From the NCBI GenBank assembly GCA_947446645.1, contig CANFHA010000014.1, positions 114,148-178,147 of the forward strand: 64,000 nucleotides of DNA, read 5' to 3'. Within the stretch, counting starts at the first letter, position 1. Every line of letters begins with the position of its first letter. Source of the DNA: Chitinophagaceae bacterium (GTDB taxonomy: Bacteria > Bacteroidota > Bacteroidia > Chitinophagales > Chitinophagaceae). Below are positions 47,746 to 56,930 of this stretch, piece after piece. Made by a program: the position numbers and the translations under genes. The notes under the pieces were generated by a model. That model was not told the origin of the DNA and did not search any database. It saw only the letters and a list, made by a program, of their open reading frames with translations.

Positions 47746-48846
47746 TTACGACTCCACGAAATACATATCGATTTCACCTTTGTTCTTAGCTTTTATTTTT
47801 CCGCGGTGAACACAATTAAAATCGCTTTTCACGAGGTCGTAGGTGGCCTGTGAGATATTGATTTTCCCAGGCTCAGAGTGTTGTTCCATTCGCGCTGCAG
47901 TGTTTACGGTATCTCCCCATATATCATACACAAATTTCTTTACACCAACTATACCGGCAACCACCCCACCGCTATGAATACCAATGCGGATATCCTTCAG
48001 GCCCGGCTCATCTCCTAGTATCTTCCTACGCTCCTGCATGAACGAAAGTATTTCCATCGATGCCAGAATAACTTTCTTTGCGTGCTCAGGATCCTCGTTA
48101 GGCATACCACAAACTGCCAGGTATGCATCGCCTATGGTTTTTATTTTCTCGAGGCCGTAGTGCTCTACTATTATATCAATCGCGGTAAAGCATAAATGAA
48201 TTTGTGCGACCAGTTCCTTCGGTGATAGTTTTTCGGTGATGCCTGTGAAATCAACAAAGTCTGTGAACATTACCGTTACTTTGTCGAACTGCCTCGCCTC
48301 AGTCTCACCCTTCTGCTTCAGCTCTTCGGCAACAGCAGCAGGGAGGATATTAAGCAACAATTCTTCACTTCGTTTGTTTTCGCGGGTGATGATGTCATTC
48401 TTTTGTTTGAGCTGAACAGATTGCTCCTCCAGGAGTTTTTTCTGCTGGTAGAACTTCAACAATACAGCAACCTTTGCCCGTGTGATCTGGGTATCAAGGG
48501 GTTTGAAAAGGTAATCAACAGCGCCTTCATCCAGCCCCCGTAAAATGTATTTTGTTTCTTTATTTATCGCAGTAACAAAAATGATAGGGATGTTCTTTGT
48601 TTTATTATTTGCCTTCAGTAGCTCTGCTGTTTCAAAACCATCCATTTCCGGCATTTGCACATCCAGTAATATAAGCGACAGGTTTTCTTTGTAGGCTATC
48701 TTTAATGCATCATTGCCGGAAAATGCTTTAAAGAAATGCATGCCGTCATCGGCCAGCATGCTTTCAAGTGAAAAGACATTTTCAGGCCTGTCGTCTACGA
48801 TCAGGATGTTATAAACTTCCCTGGGTGTATAGTTAAGCGTTTCCAT
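47746..48846 (-). CDS. Response regulator fused to class III adenylyl cyclase
   Basis: 366 residues. Receiver ~14-130 (IVDDRPEN, phospho-Asp in ILLDVQMPEMDG, FVTAI, Lys in YLFKPLD), a coiled-coil linker (~135-180), then a cyclase domain (~185-360). Metal-binding Asps lie in VMFTDFVDFT and in TIGDAY. Substrate-selecting Lys in EKIKTIGDAY and Asp in YDIWGDTVN indicate ATP rather than GTP, and NTAARM supplies the transition-state Asn/Arg. It therefore probably makes cAMP when phosphorylated. Last gene of the six-gene operon, overlapping the CheB gene by one base. Confidence 0.9.
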   Translation of the reverse strand: METLNYTPREVYNILIVDDRPENVFSLESMLADDGMHFFKAFSGNDALKIAYKENLSLILLDVQMPEMDGFETAELLKANNKTKNIPIIFVTAINKETKYILRGLDEGAVDYLFKPLDTQITRAKVAVLLKFYQQKKLLEEQSVQLKQKNDIITRENKRSEELLLNILPAAVAEELKQKGETEARQFDKVTVMFTDFVDFTGITEKLSPKELVAQIHLCFTAIDIIVEHYGLEKIKTIGDAYLAVCGMPNEDPEHAKKVILASMEILSFMQERRKILGDEPGLKDIRIGIHSGGVVAGIVGVKKFVYDIWGDTVNTAARMEQHSEPGKINISQATYDLVKSDFNCVHRGKIKAKNKGEIDMYFVES

Positions 48847-49424
48847 TACTTACACAAGGTATTAAGTTTCTTAATGGTTTCGGGTATAGATAATACAAAA
48901 TCGATCTGGGTTATTTTTATTGCGGCGGCCGGCATATTGGGAGAATTTGCCGTTGCCGGGTCTTCAACGATAGTAATGCCTCCCCTCTCCTTGATCTGTT
49001 TCATGCCTGCCGCCCCGTCTGAATTTGAGCCCGTGATCAGGACCCCCAAAAGCTTATCGCCATAGGCATCGGCAGCGCTTTCAAACAATACGTCAATTGA
49101 CGGACGTGAATAGTTGACCAGTTCCGAATAGGTGTAAGAAAAGGTTCTGTCTTGTTCTATCATCAAGTGATAATCTGCCGGGGCAACGTAGATATGCTTC
49201 GGCAATATTTCTTCTTTGTCTTCTGGTTCACGAACAATAAGTTTTGTGCGCGACTGAAGCACGAGTGCAAGCAAACTACGCGATGTGCGGCTTTGATGCA
49301 TGACGATGGCAATAGGTATAGAAAAGTCGGGCGAGAGCCCGGGAATGATGGCCAACAAAGCCTCAATGCCCCCACTGGATCCCCCGAGAACAATCAACTC
49401 GCATTTGTTTAGTTTATCATTCAC
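48846..49424 (-). CDS. CheB-type methylesterase without receiver
   Basis: 192 residues, only the catalytic domain. Ser in LGGSSGGIEAL, His in VMHQSRTSRS and Asp in TGSNSDGAAGM form the triad; the C-terminal PNMPAAAI block is typical. It lacks an N-terminal receiver, so it is not directly phospho-regulated. It would remove methyl esters (or deamidate Gln) from a sensor. Between CheR (28 bases upstream) and the cyclase. Confidence 0.9.
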   Translation of the reverse strand: MNDKLNKCELIVLGGSSGGIEALLAIIPGLSPDFSIPIAIVMHQSRTSRSLLALVLQSRTKLIVREPEDKEEILPKHIYVAPADYHLMIEQDRTFSYTYSELVNYSRPSIDVLFESAADAYGDKLLGVLITGSNSDGAAGMKQIKERGGITIVEDPATANSPNMPAAAIKITQIDFVLSIPETIKKLNTLCK

Positions 49425-49451
49425 CTCTTCAATGATATTTAATATAGCTGA

Positions 49452-50273
49452 TCAGGCGATTTTTCGGAAGATCTTTTCATTCTTGTCAATTACCTCAAAT
49501 TTATCCCTTAATTTACTATGCGTAATCGATTCTTTGGAGCCGAGCGCCAAAAAACCAAACATGCACAAACTTTCATAGAATAGTTGCAACACTTTGTCCT
49601 GGAGTTCCTGGTTAAAGTAGATAAGTACGTTCCTGCAAATGATCATTTGAAATTCGTTAAAAGAAGTATCCCCTGCAAGATTGTGAGTGGAGAAAACCAT
49701 GTTCTTTTTCAGTGATTTGTTCATGATCACAGAATCGTAATCGGCAGTATAGTAGTCTGAAAGGGACTCCTGCCCACCTGCCTTCAGGTAGTTGGCAGTG
49801 AATTCCTTCATTAGTTTCAGTGGAAAAACACCTTCTCTCGCCTGCTTGACCACCTTTGTGTTTATATCAGTGGCATAAATAATGGTATCTCTATACAGGC
49901 TATTTTCTTTCAGCAAAATGGCGAGGGAATAAACCTCCTCACCTGTGGAGCAGCCTGCATGCCATACTTTTCGGTGGGCATATGTTGTGAGCAACGGGAA
50001 AACCTTTTCAGCGAGACATTTGAAAAATGCCGGGTCGCGAAACATCTCCGTTACATTCACGGTGATCTCAAGGATGAAAGCAACGAATAAATTCTGATCA
50101 TTAGCAAGATGATGACGTACATCAAAGTAATTTTCGAAACTATTAATGTCTGCAAATCTGTTGATACGCCGTTTTATCGATGCTTCTGCATACTCTGAAA
50201 AATCATACCCGTAGCGCTCCCTGATTATGCCTAACAGCTCACCCTTCTCTTCGTTTGTTATTTGTAAACCCAC
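49452..50273 (-). CDS. CheR-type protein-glutamate methyltransferase
   Basis: 273 residues. N-terminal helical domain (~10-70, with YGYDFSEYAEASIKRRINRF) then a SAM domain: WHAGCSTGEEVYSLAILL, IYATDIN and FQMIICRNVLIYFNQELQ. All the usual motifs are present. Its target is likely the adjacent hybrid kinase, since no chemotaxis receptor is coded nearby. Downstream of the kinase gene by 21 bases. Confidence 0.93.
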   Translation of the reverse strand: MGLQITNEEKGELLGIIRERYGYDFSEYAEASIKRRINRFADINSFENYFDVRHHLANDQNLFVAFILEITVNVTEMFRDPAFFKCLAEKVFPLLTTYAHRKVWHAGCSTGEEVYSLAILLKENSLYRDTIIYATDINTKVVKQAREGVFPLKLMKEFTANYLKAGGQESLSDYYTADYDSVIMNKSLKKNMVFSTHNLAGDTSFNEFQMIICRNVLIYFNQELQDKVLQLFYESLCMFGFLALGSKESITHSKLRDKFEVIDKNEKIFRKIA

Positions 50274-50293
50274 TTCTTACAGTATTTTAAAAA

Positions 50294-53200
50294 TTACTTT
50301 GACAACCATACCCTCATCAACGAGATCAACTTATTGGTATCAATAGGCTTTGTTGCGTAGTCTGATGCTCCCGCATCAATACATTTTTCACGGTCACCCT
50401 TCATCGCTTTGGCTGTTAACGCGATGACAGGCAGGTTTTTAAATTCCTTTTGCTCCCTTATCTTTTTTGTTGCTTCATAGCCATCCATTTCCGGCATCAT
50501 AATGTCCATCAATACAATGCTGGTATCCTTATTTTCATTGAGTTTTTCAAGTGCTTCAATTCCGTTATTGGCAACAACAATATTAAACTCATATTTTTCA
50601 AGGAACCGCGATAGGGCAAAAATATTCCTCATGTCGTCATCTACCAAAAGCACTTTTTTGTCTTTGAAAAAATCGTCGCCAATGGTCGATCCCAAGTCGT
50701 GCACAGCTGTTTCTGTTTTGTGAATTTTCCCTTTTCCCAGTTTGTTGAGAAACAATGCAGTCTCGTCAAGCAGACGATCGGCAGACTTAGATGTTTTCAA
50801 CACAACGGCGTTTGAGTATTCATCAAGCATCTTGTTTTCCTTAACGGATAGGCTCTTGCCAGTGTAAACGATAACCGGGGTATTTACCCATGCTGCATTA
50901 TCGCGGATCTTTTTAAGCAGGTCGAAACCAGAGATATCGGGCAGAGTGAGGTCAAGAATAACAAGGTCAAAAGTTTCTTTTTCTAGGTAATCTAGTGCTT
51001 CGCTGCCGGAAAGGGCCTGGATACAACTCAGATCAGGGTTTTCCAGCAGCATCTTTACCGAGTTGTTGTGAATGGCATTATCCTCAACGATAAGAATGCG
51101 CTTTAGTGGTTTCGCAGTTTCTGCATTGATCTTTAAGAAGACTCCGTGTAACTGGCTGGCGGATATTGGTTTCCTTAAGAATTGAACGGCCCCCAGTTCT
51201 TTACTTAGCGTCTCATTCTCTGTCCCCGTCATTATATGTACAGGAATGTGTTTTAGTTCATCATCGGCTTTTATTTTTTTCATTACTTCCCATCCATCCA
51301 TTGTTGGGAGTTGAATGTCGAGAATGATTGCATCTGGCTTGTATTTCTTAGCCATTTTCAGGCCCACATCACCCTGATCGGCAATGATGCCCCTGAAACC
51401 TTTTCCAGTGGCTTCATCGAGGAGTATATTCGCAAAGTCCATATCATCTTCAATGATCAGGATGAGTTTTGTCCTTGCACTCTCCTTTTCCTGCGCTGGC
51501 GTTTCCTGTGCAGCGACCTGAGACGTTGTTGAAGTATCCTTATGGGCCTGCCATGAGTGGCTTTGTTTTTTCGCCTCGTGCTCAGCTTCCCCTTCATGAT
51601 TAATCTTGAGGAAGCCCGCAGCGATGACCAATGTGAACGAACTTCCTTTCCCAGGTAAGCTCTCAACATGTATCTCGCCGCCTAAAATATTTGATAGCTC
51701 ACGACTTATGGACAAGCCAAGGCCGGTGCCGCCATATTTGCGGCTAGTCGAGCCATCCGCCTGCTGGAAGGCCTCGAAGATCACCTGCTGTTTTTCTTTC
51801 GGGATACCTATTCCGGAGTCCTTTACTTCAAAGCAGATGTTCAGGTCACTACCCTTAAGTATTTCGCTCCTATAGTCTGTTTTCGTCGTTGACCTATAGA
51901 CATTCAGCGAAATAGAACCATCGGCCGGTGTGAATTTGAAGGCATTAGAGAGCAGATTTTTAATGATCTGCTCAAGGCGCACCTTATCGCTTACGAATTG
52001 CGATGGCAGATTGGAATTGAGGTTTACTGCAAAGTTTATTTTTTTACTAACCGCCAGTTCCCGAAATAGTGATTCAATGTCATATGCTAATTCACTGAAC
52101 TCAAACTCGGCAGGCTCAAGTTCTAATTTTCTCGATTCGATCTTTGAAAGGTCGAGAATGTCGTTGATCAACCCCAGCAAGTCTGAGCCGGATTTGTTGA
52201 TCACACGAGCATACTCCATTTGCTTCTCAGTAAGCGTGTGTTCTTTATTTTCAGAAAGCAGGTTAGCGAGGATGAGGACACTATTAAGTGGTGTGCGCAA
52301 TTCGTGCGACATGTTTGCCAGGAATTCAGACTTATAGCGGCTGGTCATCTCCAGTTCATCCGCCTTTACACGTATCGCCTCCCGGGCTATCTCCAACTCA
52401 TCATTCTTAATGCGTACCGCTTCGTTTTGTTGGGCAAGCAGTTGCGCCTTTTCTTCCAGCTGAGTATTTGTTTGCATCAACTCCTCTTGCTGCACCTTCA
52501 GCTCTTCTTCAGAAACCTGGAGCAGATTGGTTTTCTCGGTGAGCTCTTCATTGCTCACCTTCAACTCTTCTTCCTGGGCCTGCATCCTTATATTCAGCTG
52601 TTGTGATTCCAACAGTAATTTTTCGGTACTTTCTTTTCTTGAGATCAGATCGAGCACTGATGCTATGATCCTAGCTACTGAATCTAAGTATTCGAGCTGC
52701 AGCTCAGTAAGCTCGTTGAACCCGGCTAATTCTAACACAGCCAGCGTCTCATCTTCAAACACTAACGGAATCACGGCAAGGTGCCCGGGGGCTGCATCTC
52801 CGAACCCGGAGCTGAGGCGAATGTAGTCGGGTGGCAGGTTATTCAGGATGATGCTCTTCTTTTCCGCTGCTGCCTGACCAATGAACCCTTCGCCGAGACA
52901 GAATGTTTTTTTCAGTGCAATTTTTTTGTCGAACGCAAAGCCGGCAGCGAATTCTACCAGGACCGTATTTTTATACTCCTTTCTCAAAAACAGGCCACAT
53001 GCACCTGAGTCCAGGTAGCGGGCGAGAAAGGAAACCAATTTGCTATACAATTCAGTTCTGTTGTCCTGAGCGCCGCGCAGTATTTCATTGATATCCGTAA
53101 TGCCTTTATTTAACCACGAGCGATTTTGTTCCTCAATGGCGTTGCTTTTTAAATTCTCGTTCATCTCGATCAGTGCGAGACCAAGAATATCCTTATCACT

Positions 53201-54064
53201 GAGGAGCTCAAATTTCCTGTCGTAATTGCCCTTGCCTGTCTGGCTTGCAAATTCAGTTTTTATCTTAATGCTGTCCGTCATTGCAGAAATGGCATTCGTC
53301 ATTTCCCCAATTTCGTCTTTACGAACGGTTAGCTTTATATCGGGAATTTCTCCCCTGCCTAAAACAATGATCTGGTTTTTCAGCTCATCGAGCGGGTTAC
53401 TGATACTGGCCCTGGCAAGACGCGTAGCATACATACCTACCACAACAATTACAATTATCAGGAAGACCATCACATAAGTGAGGTAATTGTAGGAGTCGTT
53501 AAGGTCGCTTTCATCAGCCTTGAGCAAGTGGTTCTGGGATACGATCGTGTTGTCGAGCACGGCATTGATCATCTTGAGCCGAGGTGTCACTTGCTTATCC
53601 ATAACGCCTAAAGCCTCATCAATAACGGTATCATTGCTGTAACTTTCCATTGTGGAAAGCTTCTGCATGATGATTTTCTGGTTGATGATAACAGTATCGA
53701 AGATCTTGACAAGTACGTTTATGTCGCTCGCATCCTTTACTGATTCGGAAGTCGAGAGTGCCCGCAACTTCTCTTTTACCGCCGGAAAATCTTTGTCCTG
53801 CAGCACTTTAAGGCGCTCTTTCTCCTCTGTGTTAGGCTGATAGATCCAGTCGTTGATCTGTTTTTTGGAATCGCTCACGAGGCTCTTGAATTCCTTGAGA
53901 TTCGAAACTGACGGAATGTACACTTCCGATATTTTCGTGTATTTGCTCTTGTTGCTTTGGAAGGTAAAAATGCTTCCGATACTTGCCACAGCAGCAATAA
54001 TGATAATAATGTAATATCCGGCGGCTATTCGCTGCCGAATATTCAAGTTAGATAGCAACCTCAT
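50294..54064 (-). CDS. Hybrid histidine kinase with three receivers
   Basis: 1256 residues. TM1 (~12-32), a four-helix-bundle periplasmic sensor (~33-190), TM2 (~192-212), HAMP (~215-268), a GAF domain (~330-475), and a long coiled coil (~480-590, EELKVSNEELTEKTN) precede the HisKA His in ANMSHELRTPLNSVL. HATPase follows (~710-835: NLLSNAFKF, DSGIGIPKE, GTGLGLSISREL). Three receivers come last, with phospho-Asps in IILDIQLPTMDGW, VILDLTLPDISGF and VLMDIMMPEMDGY. The 4HB-HAMP front resembles methyl-accepting receptors, so it may combine receptor and kinase in one chain and be the substrate of the adjacent CheR and CheB. Confidence 0.93.
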   Translation of the reverse strand: MRLLSNLNIRQRIAAGYYIIIIIAAVASIGSIFTFQSNKSKYTKISEVYIPSVSNLKEFKSLVSDSKKQINDWIYQPNTEEKERLKVLQDKDFPAVKEKLRALSTSESVKDASDINVLVKIFDTVIINQKIIMQKLSTMESYSNDTVIDEALGVMDKQVTPRLKMINAVLDNTIVSQNHLLKADESDLNDSYNYLTYVMVFLIIVIVVVGMYATRLARASISNPLDELKNQIIVLGRGEIPDIKLTVRKDEIGEMTNAISAMTDSIKIKTEFASQTGKGNYDRKFELLSDKDILGLALIEMNENLKSNAIEEQNRSWLNKGITDINEILRGAQDNRTELYSKLVSFLARYLDSGACGLFLRKEYKNTVLVEFAAGFAFDKKIALKKTFCLGEGFIGQAAAEKKSIILNNLPPDYIRLSSGFGDAAPGHLAVIPLVFEDETLAVLELAGFNELTELQLEYLDSVARIIASVLDLISRKESTEKLLLESQQLNIRMQAQEEELKVSNEELTEKTNLLQVSEEELKVQQEELMQTNTQLEEKAQLLAQQNEAVRIKNDELEIAREAIRVKADELEMTSRYKSEFLANMSHELRTPLNSVLILANLLSENKEHTLTEKQMEYARVINKSGSDLLGLINDILDLSKIESRKLELEPAEFEFSELAYDIESLFRELAVSKKINFAVNLNSNLPSQFVSDKVRLEQIIKNLLSNAFKFTPADGSISLNVYRSTTKTDYRSEILKGSDLNICFEVKDSGIGIPKEKQQVIFEAFQQADGSTSRKYGGTGLGLSISRELSNILGGEIHVESLPGKGSSFTLVIAAGFLKINHEGEAEHEAKKQSHSWQAHKDTSTTSQVAAQETPAQEKESARTKLILIIEDDMDFANILLDEATGKGFRGIIADQGDVGLKMAKKYKPDAIILDIQLPTMDGWEVMKKIKADDELKHIPVHIMTGTENETLSKELGAVQFLRKPISASQLHGVFLKINAETAKPLKRILIVEDNAIHNNSVKMLLENPDLSCIQALSGSEALDYLEKETFDLVILDLTLPDISGFDLLKKIRDNAAWVNTPVIVYTGKSLSVKENKMLDEYSNAVVLKTSKSADRLLDETALFLNKLGKGKIHKTETAVHDLGSTIGDDFFKDKKVLLVDDDMRNIFALSRFLEKYEFNIVVANNGIEALEKLNENKDTSIVLMDIMMPEMDGYEATKKIREQKEFKNLPVIALTAKAMKGDREKCIDAGASDYATKPIDTNKLISLMRVWLSK

Positions 54065-54076
54065 AGAATGATTTTG

Positions 54077-54547
54077 TTAATTACCGAGTGTGAAAACCAC
54101 CTTTACTTTCGACCTTGCTTCGGGAGATAAGTTGCTTAAGTTGACATAACCAATAGCCCCAATCTCATCTGCCACAAAATCTACAATATCCTTATCACTT
54201 ACAAACTTATCCTGTGGCTTTTGTGCGTTCTGGTATTGCTTGGTCATAAAATAGGTTTCTACCTCATCAGATGTCATAGACAATACCTTCCAATAGAAAG
54301 TTTCCTGTTCCGGGCACTTGGTCTTATGATCCACCGGGCGAATATTTTTATTGATCACGGGCCAGCGCGATTTTATTTTCCGCATCCAATATAATTTCAC
54401 CTCACCGGTGGTAAGTGTGTTAACCGGGTTGTCTTTGTTGACTATTACGGCCAATCCTACGCTCGCCGGAACCGGTCTAAAACTGCCGAATGTAGTTATT
54501 ATAACTAATGCGAAAACAGCCGCTATAATTTTTTTTATTTTTTTCAT
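54077..54547 (-). CDS. PstS-like periplasmic binding protein (short)
   Basis: 156 residues. Signal peptide (IIAAVFALVIITTFGSF) then VGLAVIVNKDNPVNTLTTGE, a W...RWPV motif and IGAIGYVNLS, which match the first domain of phosphate-type (PBP-like_2) binding proteins. It is about half the length of a full PstS. Coded 13 bases upstream of the kinase gene, it is a good candidate for the ligand sensor that presents a signal to the kinase's periplasmic domain. The ligand (an oxyanion?) is not predictable. Confidence 0.8.
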   Translation of the reverse strand: MKKIKKIIAAVFALVIITTFGSFRPVPASVGLAVIVNKDNPVNTLTTGEVKLYWMRKIKSRWPVINKNIRPVDHKTKCPEQETFYWKVLSMTSDEVETYFMTKQYQNAQKPQDKFVSDKDIVDFVADEIGAIGYVNLSNLSPEARSKVKVVFTLGN

Positions 54548-54587
54548 GATACTATTTATTAGACCAGAAGAAGATTAAATTGAAGAA

Positions 54588-55646
54588 TTAAAAACCAACA
54601 GCCCATTGCAGTTCGAAAATGTTTTGCACACCTATTCTGCCGTCATCAACTATAGTGGAAGCCTTTGTATCGTAATTGCGATATTGGAATTTAATAACAC
54701 ATAGGGGCGATGGTTTGTAGCGCGCGCCTAAAAGTATATTGGAAGTATTGTTGGCAATATAATACTGGATACCGTCGGGATAAGTGATGTTTTCGTAACT
54801 AGCGTAAAATGTAAACTTCTTTATTTTGTATCCGACATATACAACAAATGCATTGGTAACTTTGTTGTGCTGCCCTACAGTATCTACGTCTTGATTAATA
54901 GAATAGTATTCGGCGATAAACTCTACAGGCAATTTACCGTTCATATAGGCAACTGAACCATTGAATATTTGCGTTTTTAGAGGGTGGGCTACGTATATAT
55001 CCTGAGGATTAAAAAAGCCACCGGGTGCATTGTTGAAGTATCCGGAGACTGTAAAAATCAGGTTATCTAAAGGTTCAGCATGCAGGTTGGCAGTTATTGC
55101 CTTGCCAATGTTTGCATCAGAGATCGGCGTAGAGTTAAGCCCATTGCTGATGAGTAAGTTCAATCCAAGGTTCGCCTTGGTGAAGTGTTCCGCATCTATC
55201 TGAACTCCGGTCTCATGCACAGGTAGTATCCCTCCATAGTCTTCAAACTTAAGCACATCGGGGCGCACAATAGTTGGCTGGATAACCATTCCGTGATGGA
55301 ATGCATTATTCCAATACCCTATAGGCGTATGAAACTTGCCGGCAGATACAGCAAAATGATTGTCGTGAGTATATTTTATGTAAAGACGCTCTACATCAAC
55401 ACCAAAGTCGTTATTATATTCAAACACACTCTCTCCAAGCATGCTTATTTTTTCAGTTATTTGTGAGGTGATAAACAAATCATACTGGCCAAGAATGAAC
55501 TTAGACCGGTCATTATCGCCCTTAGCTTTATCACTTATATATTGGGCGTTTACATTCAGGAAGCCCTTTATTTGTGTTGTTTGCCCATAAGAAGTAAGGG
55601 CACCCAGCGTAAGAAAACAGAGGTACGTCAGTATCTTTTTTGTCAT
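54588..55646 (-). CDS. Porin-like outer-membrane beta-barrel protein
   Basis: 352 residues. Signal peptide (MTKKILTYLCFLTLGALTSY), then alternating amphipathic strands throughout (FLNVNAQYIS, DLFITSQIT, FTFYASYENI, LGARYKPSP) and a terminal Phe. A trimeric phosphate/oxyanion-like porin is the closest shape. First gene of the signalling operon, 40 bases before the PstS-like gene, so outer-membrane entry, periplasmic capture and sensing would be co-regulated. Confidence 0.8.
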   Translation of the reverse strand: MTKKILTYLCFLTLGALTSYGQTTQIKGFLNVNAQYISDKAKGDNDRSKFILGQYDLFITSQITEKISMLGESVFEYNNDFGVDVERLYIKYTHDNHFAVSAGKFHTPIGYWNNAFHHGMVIQPTIVRPDVLKFEDYGGILPVHETGVQIDAEHFTKANLGLNLLISNGLNSTPISDANIGKAITANLHAEPLDNLIFTVSGYFNNAPGGFFNPQDIYVAHPLKTQIFNGSVAYMNGKLPVEFIAEYYSINQDVDTVGQHNKVTNAFVVYVGYKIKKFTFYASYENITYPDGIQYYIANNTSNILLGARYKPSPLCVIKFQYRNYDTKASTIVDDGRIGVQNIFELQWAVGF

Positions 55647-55665
55647 TTGCGTAGTTTTAATTGGC

Positions 55666-55696
55666 TCAATTTACATATCAGTTCTTATAATTCAAA
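55666..55696 (-). promoter_or_regulatory. Promoter of the signalling operon
   Basis: On the minus strand TTTG (55693-55696), exactly 19 bases, then TAAATTGA (55666-55673), one base off TAnnTTTG. It lies 20 bases upstream of the porin ATG and inside the segment bounded by the long repeats, so the cassette carries its own promoter. Confidence 0.7.
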
Positions 55697-55742
55697 GCAT
55701 TGAGGATATTGTTTTTGTGAGTGGATCTTGTGTAGCAGCGGC

Positions 55743-55877
55743 AAACAGGTAACGACACAGGATAATAAACTTAATCAGGATGTTCAGCTGAGCAACACCA
55801 CAGCCAACGGCATGTCCGTGTTGAGCATAAGGTCTGGTGTTGATATAAAGGCATTCCATATCGTTGTGGAGCAGTAA
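55743..55877 (+). pseudogene. T9SS sorting-tail fragment, copy 2
   Basis: 44 codons ending in AFHIVVEQ-stop, matching copy 1 at 47021-47155 with a few substitutions (for example NGMSVLSI for NGMYLLSV). No start or upstream passenger. Confidence 0.7.
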
Positions 55878-55898
55878 ACCACTATGCAAAATCGAAGG

Positions 55899-55936
55899 AT
55901 GCCGCATCTACTTTTGGATGCGGCATTATTTTTTGC
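55899..55936 (+). terminator. Terminator of the T9SS-tail remnant, copy 2
   Basis: ATGCCGCA (55899-55906) pairs with TGCGGCAT (55919-55926), then TATTTTTTGC, as in copy 1. Confidence 0.75.
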
Positions 55937-56045
55937 AATTAGAACTAACTTAAAACAGACTATTATTCAGACATAGTGGCAGCATGAATTTATGTTTTAT
56001 TACACTTAAAATCGCAGAAGTTGCACGGAAATGTCTGCAAAAAAA

Positions 56046-56930
56046 ACGACAAATATTTTCTCGTAACCGAGAATGGAATGCTAACAAATCCCCGTACGGA
56101 ATCGCCGTTAGAATTTCGTACGCTCCGTCGTATTCTACGAATGACTGTGCTTCAAAAACACAATTGCAAATTGTTTTTGCTGAGCGAGCATTTTGCTGAA
56201 ATACAATAATCTGCGATACTTTTTCGCCGCAAATTCCGACATGTAATTTTCGAGAACCTCCGAATTTGCTGTCGGACAAATCCGGCAATGTCACCAACCG
56301 CCTTCGGCGATAACTGTGTCGAACTTTCCGTTAGTGCACGACGTATCTGCGTAGCCACGAAACTAACCGAATTGTAACGGAAGCGTTCGCAAAAAAAAAC
56401 GACAAATATTTTCTCGTAACCGATAATAGAATTCTATTCCATGACACTCGCCAATTTCTGCCAATCTGCAGTTTGACATTTTGGAAATTTCCGACAAATC
56501 CCCGTGCGGAATTGTCGGTAGAATTTCGTGCGCTCCGTCGTCTTCTACGAATGACCGTGCTTCGAAAACGCAATTGCAAATTATTTTTGCTGAGCGGGCA
56601 TTTTGCTGAAATACAATAATCTGCGATACTTTTTCGCCACAAATTCCGACATGTAATTTTCGAGAACATCCGAATTTGCCGTCGGACAAATGCGGCAATG
56701 TCACCAACCGTCTTCGGCGATCACTGTCTCGAATTTTCTGTTAGTGCACGACGTATCTGCGTAGCCACTAAACTAACTGAATTGTAACGGAAGCGTCCGC
56801 AAAAAAAACGACAAATATTTTCTCGTAACCGAGAATAGAATTCTATTCCGTGACACTAGCAAATTTCTGCCAATCAGCATTTCGCATTTTGGAAATTTCC
56901 GACAAATCCCCGTACGGAATTGTCGGTAAT
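56046..56930 (+). repeat. Tandem noncoding repeat array (about 2.3 units)
   Basis: Units start with acgacaaatattttctcgta at 56046, 56399 and 56808 (spacing 353 and 409; the first is short by a deletion, the last is cut off near 56930). Within a unit, CCGACAA...TTGTCGG folds as a 28-base hairpin at 56491-56518 and 56899-56926. A further unit lies in the long repeat at 47311-47513. No frame is conserved between units in a protein-like way, so it is probably noncoding. Confidence 0.75.

Larger units (their letters stand above)
55743..56181 (+). repeat. Long direct repeat, copy 2
   Basis: 439 bases homologous to 47021-47513, same orientation, 8.7 kb apart, with a ~55-base deletion between 56070 and 56090. 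It continues into the tandem noncoding units at its right. Confidence 0.88.

Noticed and set aside
56046..56930. CRISPR array
   Set aside because: Units are 350-410 bases, diverged and contain no short repeat/unique spacer alternation; no cas gene in the window.
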